DNA of 33,155 nucleotides from CALIKW01 sp038998005 (GTDB taxonomy: Archaea; Aenigmatarchaeota; Aenigmatarchaeia; CG10238-14; SCSR01), in NCBI GenBank assembly GCA_038998005.1, contig JAVZIY010000001.1:1-33155 (forward strand), written 5' to 3'. Below are positions 15,101 to 21,665 of this stretch, one piece after another (position 1 is the stretch's first letter; every line of letters starts with the position of its first letter). The notes beneath the pieces are model-generated. The model saw only the letters and a program-made list of their open reading frames with translations. It was not told the origin of the DNA and did no database searches. Position numbers and translations under genes: made by a program.

Positions 15101-15353
15101 TTGTCCTATAGCAGGGAATGGCTGGAGCTATAAAGGAAAGTCTACTTACACAGGGATTTTTGGCGAATGTGACTGTTTTTCAGGAACTTGTGGTTTGGGA
15201 TATTGTGAAAGAGTAATAGATGGGAATAGATTCTGCTTTTCAGGGATAAAATGTATGAATGGTGGTTGGGTTTTTGAAAATTTTGAGAAATGCGGAGTAT
15301 TGGAGACGTGCACATGGAAGGGTTGCGTGTGCGAAGGTTGTATGTCAATCTAA
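12189..15353 (+). CDS. Large membrane-anchored Cys-rich surface protein (1054 aa)
   Basis: One N-terminal helix (about 6-29) anchors a roughly 1020-residue ectodomain with very many Cys residues and Asn-x-Ser/Thr sites. Residues 45-250 match the 305-residue protein at 8767. Residues about 310-520 look like two to three Ig-like or CARDB-like beta domains, with WATYKVKIVNHIY near 314 and TTYDLDCIPQGCKIKIYAG near 402. A further beta domain holds LNGDGDTNDEGEMNF (near 600). The rest has small Cys modules: CSKCNNEWCTY near 628, CCISGNN near 680, and a dense C-terminal set from about 948 with CDCFSGTCGLGYC and CTWKGCVCEGC. It is probably a disulfide-stabilised pilus-associated or cell-surface adhesive protein (inference). 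Confidence 0.75.
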   Translation: MVTIRKLVLILLGILTLLAFSIFILRGILYPHISVPDKYKLVRYYACMLAICTKGCGHDYLSFDESNPNDIAICVERDPVTKDCKKWCQDICDEMNWGNGRHCGKEFNVTINLEGLTQLKGIYEFQWIVSITTSEEHKRAKTEIFDILHHLNKTENFPSIGLLDEVKYTIQAGRGAITDWHCTGPWYEFDKSYEGLGGKLGPYGPILPSDYEFCGGVVREYKKPNIGIGAVILPSNEAREIFGCTDKIFPGWFWGVTEDAPGFYSCIFEGSLTMWAMNNTINDKADIVIVSNRYRPDHFYITAEPPEQIKPINNWATYKVKIVNHIYSEDQTEFELKLNYPENVECEWENEDSDLTTITLSNNTEDSLNFKCRATQTGDYEIKVRAQGSIYDDWANVKLHSTTYDLDCIPQGCKIKIYAGRENVREAVRVINKLGFDAVFNLNLEQENVVNCNFVGGSTVNIPNGGSADISIKCKPKPETAGNNYIVKISSSLGGYNLARSKEIEVEVVKCSGPLIIETLTTNNQKIEEVAAGNEVKLFVHTDDCGGQSFKIYANNSNYNKIDYHIFSGVLSISDSSWYITRSVSTPGTYSFYVFADLNGDGDTNDEGEMNFTTLKVLPPASQEGRSCSKCNNEWCTYSPSYYGICRHCNLLIICNWEDCKNSCDPQSCYMDDGLPPDEVCANYSNLCCISGNNTYYSNGPSTEIPCLSLDNLKENSVNRNFWWGGYNCDWFSCWLTVGNAKNILINDGLTATFQNDWPGSVEECRGIGGPNPSNPPQSLSSAQLTSISTPTGNHNACQLTESSPPYSTWIYIKISETSRPIYGLIVSIHLNNKMCDISDFPYLFTANTTTYSKFHIFLHNSSGWFNVTTFEVIANESMDKIINITPQNEFAWKDIDSILIGHGHTYNKRRCFFVVSGLGAVYSDKIDDVDAYIDYVGLLTADKKTPYCTDGSGRFNRIVNDAKVCYWGLDCPIAGNGWSYKGKSTYTGIFGECDCFSGTCGLGYCERVIDGNRFCFSGIKCMNGGWVFENFEKCGVLETCTWKGCVCEGCMSI

Positions 15354-15363
15354 GAGGATAAAA

Positions 15364-15527
15364 ATGGTGACCACGAAAGTAATTTTCGTGATAATTTTTG
15401 GGATAATTTTACTAGTTTTTTTAGTACTTTTTATTTTAAAATTTGGTAAAATTTATGAAAGCGAAGAACTCGGTATACAGGCTCTTTTTCAAAAACTTAT
15501 AGATGCTATAGAAAATCTTGTCAATAC
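15364..15527 (+). CDS. Single-helix membrane protein cut by assembly gap
   Basis: ATG at 15364 follows a purine-rich AGAGGATAAAA. About 54 residues are readable (MVTTKVIFVIIFGIILLVFL then a short charged and amphipathic segment) before the run of N at 15528. The N-terminus resembles the anchors at 12047 and 12189. The frame on the far side of the gap cannot be trusted because the number of N is probably arbitrary, so the true length and C-terminus are unknown. Confidence 0.5.
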
Positions 15528-15537
15528 NNNNNNNNNN
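15528..15537. other. Assembly gap (10 N)
   Basis: Ten undetermined bases mark a scaffold join. The gene at 15364 runs into it, and the sequence after it looks intergenic, leading into the pilin start at 15587. Missing sequence may be longer than ten bases and could hold more small genes. Confidence 0.98.
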
Positions 15538-15586
15538 TTTCCTCCCTTCATAAATATTTATATTCTAATTTTTTCTAAATCTAATT

Positions 15587-15907
15587 ATGGAGTCGAAAAA
15601 AGGAATAGCAATTCCATATATAATAGCACTAGTGATCGGAATAATAGTTCTAGTATTCATAGTATACTGGCTATACAGGTTGTTTGGCCCAGGACCTATA
15701 ACAGCAGAGCAGTGTAGAAGCTTAATGATTCAATGGTGCAATGCTTGTAAGAATTTAGGATGGAGTGGTGGGAACGCAGCACCAGAGTGTGTTAGTGGAT
15801 ATCCAGAAATAGTAGGAGGATATATATCTAATCTAGCAAATTGTGACTATACTGCAAATCAAGATGTTGATGACGCTTGCAGAGCTGTCGGTATATCAGT
15901 ACCTTAG
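15587..15907 (+). CDS. Pilin-like Cys-rich protein (WCxxC family), divergent member
   Basis: A 106-residue protein starting MESKKGIAIPYIIALVIG, a prepilin-type N-terminus: a short basic leader with KKG before a hydrophobic helix (about 7-31). The exposed domain has QCRSLMIQWCNACKNLGW, then a C-terminal DACRAVGI. Both the WCxxC and the CxxxG[IV] endings recur in the three pilins at 24939-26001 and in modified form at 15951. The start lies behind an ATCTAATT stretch like those before the other pilins, and a T-rich stretch follows the stop. It should be processed and assembled through its N-terminal helix, with the Cys residues forming disulfides outside the cell (inference). Confidence 0.75.
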   Translation: MESKKGIAIPYIIALVIGIIVLVFIVYWLYRLFGPGPITAEQCRSLMIQWCNACKNLGWSGGNAAPECVSGYPEIVGGYISNLANCDYTANQDVDDACRAVGISVP

Positions 15908-15914
15908 AAACTAA

Positions 15915-15931
15915 TTTCTTTTTTTATTTTT
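15915..15931 (+). terminator. T-rich probable terminator after pilin gene
   Basis: A T-rich tract broken by single C and A bases starts eight bases after the pilin stop. Archaeal RNA polymerase commonly terminates in such U-rich tracts without a hairpin. Confidence 0.4.
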
Positions 15932-15950
15932 AAAGCCTATTTTTTAATTA

Positions 15951-16253
15951 ATGGCAATAGGAATTGACACTTTAATTTTAATAGTTCTTGGTATAATTGT
16001 TTTGGCTGTAATGATATATTTAATTTTTTCTGTAACACAACCTCCAGTTATAGATTGCAATAAATGCGCAGCAGATTTTGTTCAATATTGCAGGATATGC
16101 TACTCCTCTTTCTGCTCTGTTTATAAAATAGATAATTTCCAAAAAGGATTATGCGATTGTTTAAACAAATGTGGGCTCACATGCACGGAAGGCTCAACCT
16201 GTGTAGATTTACAAAATCAATGTGCTGCAAAAGGAGTAAGCTACAATTGCTAA
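15951..16253 (+). CDS. Small Cys-rich pilin-like protein
   Basis: A 100-residue protein: N-terminal helix (about 5-28, IDTLILIVLGIIVLAVMIYL) and a compact exposed part with more than a dozen Cys. The pattern CAADFVQYCRICYSSFC corresponds to C.....WCxxC of the pilin family with Tyr in place of Trp, and the end LQNQCAAKGVSYNC has the same CxxxGV ending. It is therefore a probable distant member of that family, though its N-terminus lacks the KG-[IV]AIPYI signature. It starts at ATG 15951 after a TTTTTTAATTA stretch and is the first of seven closely packed plus-strand genes running to 21650. Confidence 0.65.
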   Translation: MAIGIDTLILIVLGIIVLAVMIYLIFSVTQPPVIDCNKCAADFVQYCRICYSSFCSVYKIDNFQKGLCDCLNKCGLTCTEGSTCVDLQNQCAAKGVSYNC

Positions 16254-16286
16254 AGAAAATTTAATTATCTAAACCTAAATAAAATC

Positions 16287-16733
16287 ATGAAGGCAATAGC
16301 TGCCGATACTGTATTTATAATGATGTTTATAGGAATATGCCTCGTTTCTTTTATTGTAATAGTTCCCAGAATGTTGAATGATATAGGAAGGAATTTTTGT
16401 GTTAGGGATCAATTCACAGAAATAAGTAAGATAGAGGAGATTGCAAGGGAGATGAGCCTCGGTATGGAAAAAGCCTCTGGTTTTGACGTAAAGTGGTGTA
16501 CAAAATGTATTTGGTATGAAGAAAATGGAACCCACAAATGGTTAAATATACAGTTCAAGGGGGAGGCATCTCCAGCAAAAAGGTTTGTGGAAAATACATA
16601 TCTAAATATCGGAAGATCTGGAGGTGAGTCAAGATTAAACAAGGATGATTTCGAATACAGCTTTTGGATCAAAAAAAATGAAGTAAATTGTACAAACTGT
16701 TTTGATGAAACTATTAATCCCGGCTGTCCTTAA
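16287..16733 (+). CDS. Minor-pilin-like protein with WCxxC motif, copy 1
   Basis: A 148-residue protein with an N-terminal helix (about 7-29) and an exposed domain. Residues about 40-60 form an amphipathic helix (CVRDQFTEISKIEEI) followed by DVKWCTKCIWYEENG, a beta-rich middle and a C-terminal NCTNCFD pair. It is a clear tandem paralogue of the next gene (same order: C..Q..EI..IEE, KWC..CIWY, and C.NC at the end). ATG 16287 has an AACCTAAATAAAATC leader. The lack of a classical KG leader leaves processing uncertain; the operon context supports a minor pilin or pseudopilin. Confidence 0.65.
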   Translation: MKAIAADTVFIMMFIGICLVSFIVIVPRMLNDIGRNFCVRDQFTEISKIEEIAREMSLGMEKASGFDVKWCTKCIWYEENGTHKWLNIQFKGEASPAKRFVENTYLNIGRSGGESRLNKDDFEYSFWIKKNEVNCTNCFDETINPGCP

Positions 16734-16764
16734 AGATTTTCTTTTAAGAAAACAAATTTTAATT

Positions 16765-17202
16765 GTGCCATCCAAAACCATGCTTTTTATAATAATTTTT
16801 GCAATAGTTCTTGTTGTCCTAACCATATTTTTCTTAATGAAATGGCTTGGATGGGAAAATGCCTCAGCATGTATCAGAGGGCAGTACTCTGAAATAGATA
16901 ATATAGAAGAAAAACTTAGGAATGCAAGAGAAACAGGAAATGAATATATAGAGCCTTTTGAAATGAAATGGTGTGCTAATTGTATTTGGTACGATCCGGC
17001 TAATTCAAGCTTAAGTATAATATTTTATGAAGAAAAAACGCCTGTTCAAATACCTGTAGAAGGTGTCTGGAATGTTATAAACGGAAAATCAAAATCCTTA
17101 ATAAGCCCTGGCTTTACATATCGCTTCTACATAACAAAATTTGGTATAGTTGACTGTTTTAATTGTGATAATACCAATCAAGGAAATTGTGAGGTGAGTT
17201 GA
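16765..17202 (+). CDS. Minor-pilin-like protein with WCxxC motif, copy 2
   Basis: A 145-residue paralogue of the preceding protein. The start is taken as GTG 16765, because it follows an ACAAATTTTAATT stretch like those at other starts here, lies 31 bases after the upstream stop, and gives a membrane helix at the very N-terminus (MPSKTMLFIIIFAIVLVVLT); an ATG at 16702 in the same frame would overlap the previous gene. The exposed part has ACIRGQYSEIDNIEEK, MKWCANCIWYDPAN and a final DCFNCDN. The next gene lies in the same frame directly after its TGA. Confidence 0.65.
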   Translation: MPSKTMLFIIIFAIVLVVLTIFFLMKWLGWENASACIRGQYSEIDNIEEKLRNARETGNEYIEPFEMKWCANCIWYDPANSSLSIIFYEEKTPVQIPVEGVWNVINGKSKSLISPGFTYRFYITKFGIVDCFNCDNTNQGNCEVS

Positions 17203-17223
17203 ACGGGAGTAAGTATAGGAGAC

Positions 17224-17625
17224 TTGCTTTTGATGATAATCGGGCTAATTCTTTTCATACTTGCTTTCATTATGCTTATAAATAACATAATGGGGCAACT
17301 TTACTTTTTTACTTTGGGACCTTCTAGGGTTGTTACTCAAGATATTTCGCTTAGAATTTTAAGCTCTATGGCTTCTCCTGGAAGGGTTGAAATGATTTAT
17401 TCAAATCCAACTACACAAATAACATATAACTTTTCAAAATTCGGAACAATTTTTTGTGTTAGAGCAAAATCCAAAATTACTGATATAAGAACAATAGATT
17501 GCTCTTCACTTCCATTTAGAATTTCACTTGAAGAAAGGAGTGCTTCAGAATTCAAAATAAATATAACAAAGTGGTTTGATACCGTTTATGAAAGGCCAGA
17601 GGTGGAAGCAACATGGTTACCCTAA
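17224..17625 (+). CDS. Pseudopilin-like protein
   Basis: About 130 residues: an N-terminal hydrophobic helix (MIIGLILFILAFIMLINNIM) and a beta-rich exposed domain with a single Cys pair (FCVRAK and DCSS). The start is uncertain: TTG 17224 with AGGAG close upstream, or ATG 17233 with better spacing to the same purines. Its frame is the same as that of the previous gene, with no stop between that gene's TGA and this start. The 3' end overlaps the next gene by 13 bases. Position and form suit a minor pilin; no family is recognised. Confidence 0.6.
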   Translation: MLLMIIGLILFILAFIMLINNIMGQLYFFTLGPSRVVTQDISLRILSSMASPGRVEMIYSNPTTQITYNFSKFGTIFCVRAKSKITDIRTIDCSSLPFRISLEERSASEFKINITKWFDTVYERPEVEATWLP

Positions 17626-18446
17626 GCTTAGAATATATACTTTTTGCAGTAATATCAAGCGCTGCCTTTGCTTCAGTATTGCTTTTTATTATCGCTAGAT
17701 TTTTTGATATTCAAGGTTATAGATATCAGTTAGATGCCCAAAGATATGCAATAGACTTGCTTAACCTTATAGTCTCAAATTCTCCCATAGTTGAAAGGTT
17801 TTCAGATGAGGAACCAAATAGGATAGTATTAAGTTCTCAAAATTTAGATGAATATAAATGGATGCCATGGGACGGATGCTGCAATTCTCTGACAGTAGAT
17901 TCTAATGAAAAAAGGAAATATTGGGAAGAACATTTTGAAATTTTGGAGTTTGAATATCATTTAACAATAGAAGATTTAATAAATGGGAATTCTTGGACCA
18001 TTTCAAATCTTTATTTTAATGAAACAGATTGCTACCATCAAACCACGAGGGTAAGTGCTAGAGCCGAGATTCCTGTTGTGATATCATATGGAAAGGAAAA
18101 ACACCCTGGTAAAGCTACTCTAATACTTAAAAGAACGCCATTATCAGAACTTGCATTTTTTGTTTCAGAAGCCTTTTTAAGGGGAGAAACTGAAGAGGAA
18201 GACTATTTGAGAGAAGTCATAGTTGATAGAGAATATATAAGAAAAGTTTTTTTGAACGAGAATAGGATTTGTATAGAAGTTAATATGAATAATGTGTTTA
18301 GACCACTTTGTAAGTATTTTTATCGTGGACAGAAGAATATTAACTTAGATGATAGGCTTGATGATTTAACCCAAATGAATTCAAAGTGTGTAGGAATTTT
18401 AGTTCAATACTCAGCATCAAAAAATGAGGTGAGTTTAACATTATGA
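17613..18446 (+). CDS. Pilin-like protein with large exposed domain (277 aa)
   Basis: An N-terminal helix (about 5-28, LEYILFAVISSAAFASVLLF) is followed by an amphipathic stretch typical of the pilin alpha1 helix (YRYQLDAQRYAIDLLNLIV), then a mixed alpha/beta domain of about 220 residues. It carries DGCCNSL, and isolated Cys near the C-terminus. There is no clear prepilin peptidase site. The gene overlaps both neighbours, 13 bases with the previous and ATGA with the next, so the run is one translationally coupled operon. This looks like a minor pilin of the filament tip or initiation complex (inference). Confidence 0.65.
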   Translation: MVTLSLEYILFAVISSAAFASVLLFIIARFFDIQGYRYQLDAQRYAIDLLNLIVSNSPIVERFSDEEPNRIVLSSQNLDEYKWMPWDGCCNSLTVDSNEKRKYWEEHFEILEFEYHLTIEDLINGNSWTISNLYFNETDCYHQTTRVSARAEIPVVISYGKEKHPGKATLILKRTPLSELAFFVSEAFLRGETEEEDYLREVIVDREYIRKVFLNENRICIEVNMNNVFRPLCKYFYRGQKNINLDDRLDDLTQMNSKCVGILVQYSASKNEVSLTL

Positions 18447-19093
18447 AGAAAGGTGGGATATTTATACTAGCGTCCGTAGTAATTGTTTTATCGATACCGA
18501 TAACTATTATAATGTTTATTTACTGGCTATATACATTTAGGATTCACATATTTTGGATAATAACGGAAATGTACCATTACAACAGGCTCCAAGAGATTCC
18601 ATTAGCTCTAATTTCTTCTGATTTTAAGAATGAAAGTTTTGTAGAAGGAGTTAATAAGGCTTATTATAATTTTTATTCTGTTTATGAAGTTGAAGAAAAC
18701 GTGAATAAAATACTTAAAAAGCAGGTTGGAGAAGCGTATGGATTGTATATAAGAATTAATGGCATGGGATTTCACCTAGAAGAATATGGAGACTGTAATG
18801 TTTTCTCAAAACATTCGGTAGGAGATTTTTATTGTTTTTGTACCCAAGAGTGTCCAAGAGGGGGTTATGAAGTACCAATTTCTGATGAGATTGTAGACAA
18901 GTGCTATGATGAGGAAAATTTTGCTGAATGTCTAGATAGTGAATGTTTGAAAGGTATCCTTCCATTAAGAGAATGTATTGGCGAGAAATCTCTAAGCAAA
19001 AACATAACCTATTTCTATGATACTTTCCCATTCCCTCTTGTTTTTAATGGCTCAACATTCATAGAAAAAATGTGGTTTGAAGCATATGGGTAA
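18443..19093 (+). CDS. Pilin-like protein with KKGG leader (216 aa)
   Basis: It starts MKKGGIFILASVVIVLSIPI, with a short basic leader and KKG before the hydrophobic helix, like a class III prepilin signal. The helix runs to about residue 30. The exposed domain holds several Cys (near 115 to 185), including CFCTQECPRGG and CLDSECLKG, followed by an aromatic-rich end. It starts inside the previous stop (ATGA at 18443) and overlaps the next gene by eight bases. Probably a minor pilin; the function of the exposed domain is unknown. Confidence 0.65.
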   Translation: MKKGGIFILASVVIVLSIPITIIMFIYWLYTFRIHIFWIITEMYHYNRLQEIPLALISSDFKNESFVEGVNKAYYNFYSVYEVEENVNKILKKQVGEAYGLYIRINGMGFHLEEYGDCNVFSKHSVGDFYCFCTQECPRGGYEVPISDEIVDKCYDEENFAECLDSECLKGILPLRECIGEKSLSKNITYFYDTFPFPLVFNGSTFIEKMWFEAYG

Positions 19094-21650
19094 AAAAGGT
19101 ATAGGGCCAGCGGCAGCTGTTATAATAGTTTTAGGAATAATCTTTCTAATCGAACTTGTCATCTTTTCTCAGCATTATTATCATGGCATGCAAGAACTGA
19201 GAGTACTTGGAGAGTCAACTTTATTGTTAGAATCTAGTAAATTAGAAACTTGGGTTAGAAGTTTTCAAAAGGCTTCTGAGCTAAGCTTAAGAGAGTCTAC
19301 ATTACATTCTGGCTCTGGTTTGATTTTGTTACCATATGAACTTGAGAGGAATTATTCTCCTTCTTATCTCCCATATTGGCAGATTTATGATGAGCCAATA
19401 GAGATTTGTAATAAAATTCCGGGTGGCTTTGCCTGCCCAGAAGAGATTTTTAAAAATTATTTTAATCAAAAAATTTCCTTAATTTCTTTAAATTATCTAA
19501 AAAATTACAAAAAAGATTTTGAATCACTTTCCAATTCATTCTATGAAATTGATTTTCACGGCTCTATAAAACCAAGAATAAATATAAATGAAGGTAATGT
19601 TTTACTTCAGAATTATATTCCCATAAGTTTTACAAGAAATTTTTCAGATGAAAAGGGTAATGATGTTAAAATAACAAGGCAAATATTTTTGACAACTTAT
19701 CTGTATTCAAATTTTGAAAAAATTATTAAAAAAGCCATTTATATTTTGGAAAATGATTATATAGGAAAGTGCTTAGCTAATGATTCTTCTCTACCAGTTT
19801 GCTATCACAAAAAGTATGATAAGGATGATGCTAAAAATGCCTTAAAAAGATTGGAAAAAAATTTTGAAGAGAAGGATGTAAAAGTTTCCTTTGATTTAGA
19901 TTTCTTTGGTGTTCTTGGCCAAAATTTCTTTGGTGTTGTTAATGTTTCCATCTTTGATAATACATCATCTTTTGTAACATATGATTTATTGAATAATTCA
20001 ATGAAACTAGATTTTATTGGTTTAAGGTTTGCTGTTAAAACAGGGGATTTGATAACTGATTTTTATCAAACTAATGTAAAAAATCTAAATTCTTTTAAAC
20101 AATGCTCAAGCTTAAGCATGTTCTCAAAGGAGGACATTTGTAACTATTTCTCTTATGGATCGGAAGAAATTTACGATGAAGATAGTATGGCAGACCCTTT
20201 TATTTTTGGTAAATGTATAGACTATACTGGCGAATATCCAGATTATTGTTTTGGTAACATACTTTATGAATATAAAGATTCTGGTAACAACCTTTGCTAT
20301 TTTGAAAAATTTGTATGCACAGAATGTAAAGAAGGGAGATGCAAGCCAAGCTCTTGTTATGATAGTGATAATTTAAATGCGTTTATTAAAGGTTACGTGC
20401 AATATGATTCGAAGCAAATATATGATTTTTGTGTTGATGAAAAAACTGTGGGTGAATACTATTGTAATGATGGTTATGTTGACGTTAAAAATTTGGAATG
20501 TGAAGAAAATTGCTCTTGTAATGAGGGAGCATGTCAATTGCCTGATAGTTGCAAACTGTTGAATATGACTATAATTAATTCCATGTTTTCTTCATGCGAT
20601 GATGAGAAATATAATCCGGTAGCCGATTTAAATAAGAATAAATTTGTTAATATAGAAGATCTTGTCAATTTTTCCACTTATGCTTGTAATTCAACTTTTT
20701 GCCAAGAAAAACTTTCGGACACTTTTAACCCTTGCGTAAAAACATTAACTTCTTGCTCAGTTTTGGATCAAGAAGGAGCAACCTATCTGTTGGATACTGA
20801 TATAATAAATTCGGAAAATTCCACCTGTATGAATATAATTGCAAACAGAATAACCCTGGATTGCCAGGGTCATTTAATAGACGGGATCGATAATCTAAAC
20901 ACTTATGGAATCAGAATTTCTCGCTACCCGCCAACAGATACGGACATAACAATAAAGAATTGTGTTGTAACAAACTGGAGATATGGTATCTATACAGTAG
21001 CTTCGATGAATATTTCTATCATCAACTCTACATTTAGTAGCAATTATGCTGGTGCAAACATTCTTTACGGTTCTCACTACAACAAAATTTTCAATTCCAC
21101 ATTTAGCAACAACGATTATGGTGTTTACTTTTCAGAAAGTAGTTCAAACAGCATTTACAATTGTAAAATAGAAAATAATTCTTTAGTTGGAATCTATTTT
21201 ACAGACTCAGGGGGAAACAACATAATTAATACCAGTATATCATCCTCCCAGATTGATTATTACCTCATGAGAAGTCAACTCCTAAGTTCTGAAAACTACT
21301 TCATAAACACAAACTTTACAGAGCCAAGAAAAATTTATTTCTTTAAAGATTCTTTATGGTTCAGTTATAGGAATGATTCATTGAGTAATATCTGGCTTAA
21401 AACTTCTGTATCTGAAGCAACAAACATAACAAGAAGATTACTATCTTGGGGGCAAACAAATATAACTTGGAATGAATCTTCAACAATACCGGTAATTGCA
21501 TATTATAATATAACAGGTTTGCTACCAAATACACTTTACAATGTTCAAAATAATTCTGGAATTTACGAAATACAAACTGGTATAGCTGGCAATTTGAGCT
21601 TTCAAACAACCTTGATAGTACCACAGTTGATTTCTGTTTATAAGTTTTAA
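19086..21650 (+). CDS. Pilin-anchored beta-helix surface protein, possible tip adhesin (854 aa)
   Basis: ATG 19086 is preferred over an upstream TTG because it gives MGKKGIGPAAAVIIVLGIIF, a prepilin-like leader and helix. Residues about 30-370 form a large exposed domain. From about 375 come Cys modules: KCIDYTGEYPDYCF, then SCYDSDNLNAFIKGY through CEENCSCNEGAC, a module I know from DPANN surface proteins. Residues near 508 (NPVADLNKNKFVNIEDLVNF) resemble a dockerin-like calcium loop. Residues about 554-745 are right-handed beta-helix (PbH1/NosD-like) repeats, with many N.I.NSTF..N and GIYF steps. Asn-x-Ser/Thr sites are frequent. It is the last gene of the operon and could cap the filament and bind a surface (inference). 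Confidence 0.75.
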   Translation: MGKKGIGPAAAVIIVLGIIFLIELVIFSQHYYHGMQELRVLGESTLLLESSKLETWVRSFQKASELSLRESTLHSGSGLILLPYELERNYSPSYLPYWQIYDEPIEICNKIPGGFACPEEIFKNYFNQKISLISLNYLKNYKKDFESLSNSFYEIDFHGSIKPRININEGNVLLQNYIPISFTRNFSDEKGNDVKITRQIFLTTYLYSNFEKIIKKAIYILENDYIGKCLANDSSLPVCYHKKYDKDDAKNALKRLEKNFEEKDVKVSFDLDFFGVLGQNFFGVVNVSIFDNTSSFVTYDLLNNSMKLDFIGLRFAVKTGDLITDFYQTNVKNLNSFKQCSSLSMFSKEDICNYFSYGSEEIYDEDSMADPFIFGKCIDYTGEYPDYCFGNILYEYKDSGNNLCYFEKFVCTECKEGRCKPSSCYDSDNLNAFIKGYVQYDSKQIYDFCVDEKTVGEYYCNDGYVDVKNLECEENCSCNEGACQLPDSCKLLNMTIINSMFSSCDDEKYNPVADLNKNKFVNIEDLVNFSTYACNSTFCQEKLSDTFNPCVKTLTSCSVLDQEGATYLLDTDIINSENSTCMNIIANRITLDCQGHLIDGIDNLNTYGIRISRYPPTDTDITIKNCVVTNWRYGIYTVASMNISIINSTFSSNYAGANILYGSHYNKIFNSTFSNNDYGVYFSESSSNSIYNCKIENNSLVGIYFTDSGGNNIINTSISSSQIDYYLMRSQLLSSENYFINTNFTEPRKIYFFKDSLWFSYRNDSLSNIWLKTSVSEATNITRRLLSWGQTNITWNESSTIPVIAYYNITGLLPNTLYNVQNNSGIYEIQTGIAGNLSFQTTLIVPQLISVYKF

Positions 21651-21665
21651 GTTGCTCAAAAAGAA

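Noticed and set aside
15259..15717. A 152-residue frame running across the N gap
   Set aside because: It begins inside the 1054-residue protein in another frame, and its continuity depends on an arbitrary number of N; the start at 15364 is better supported.
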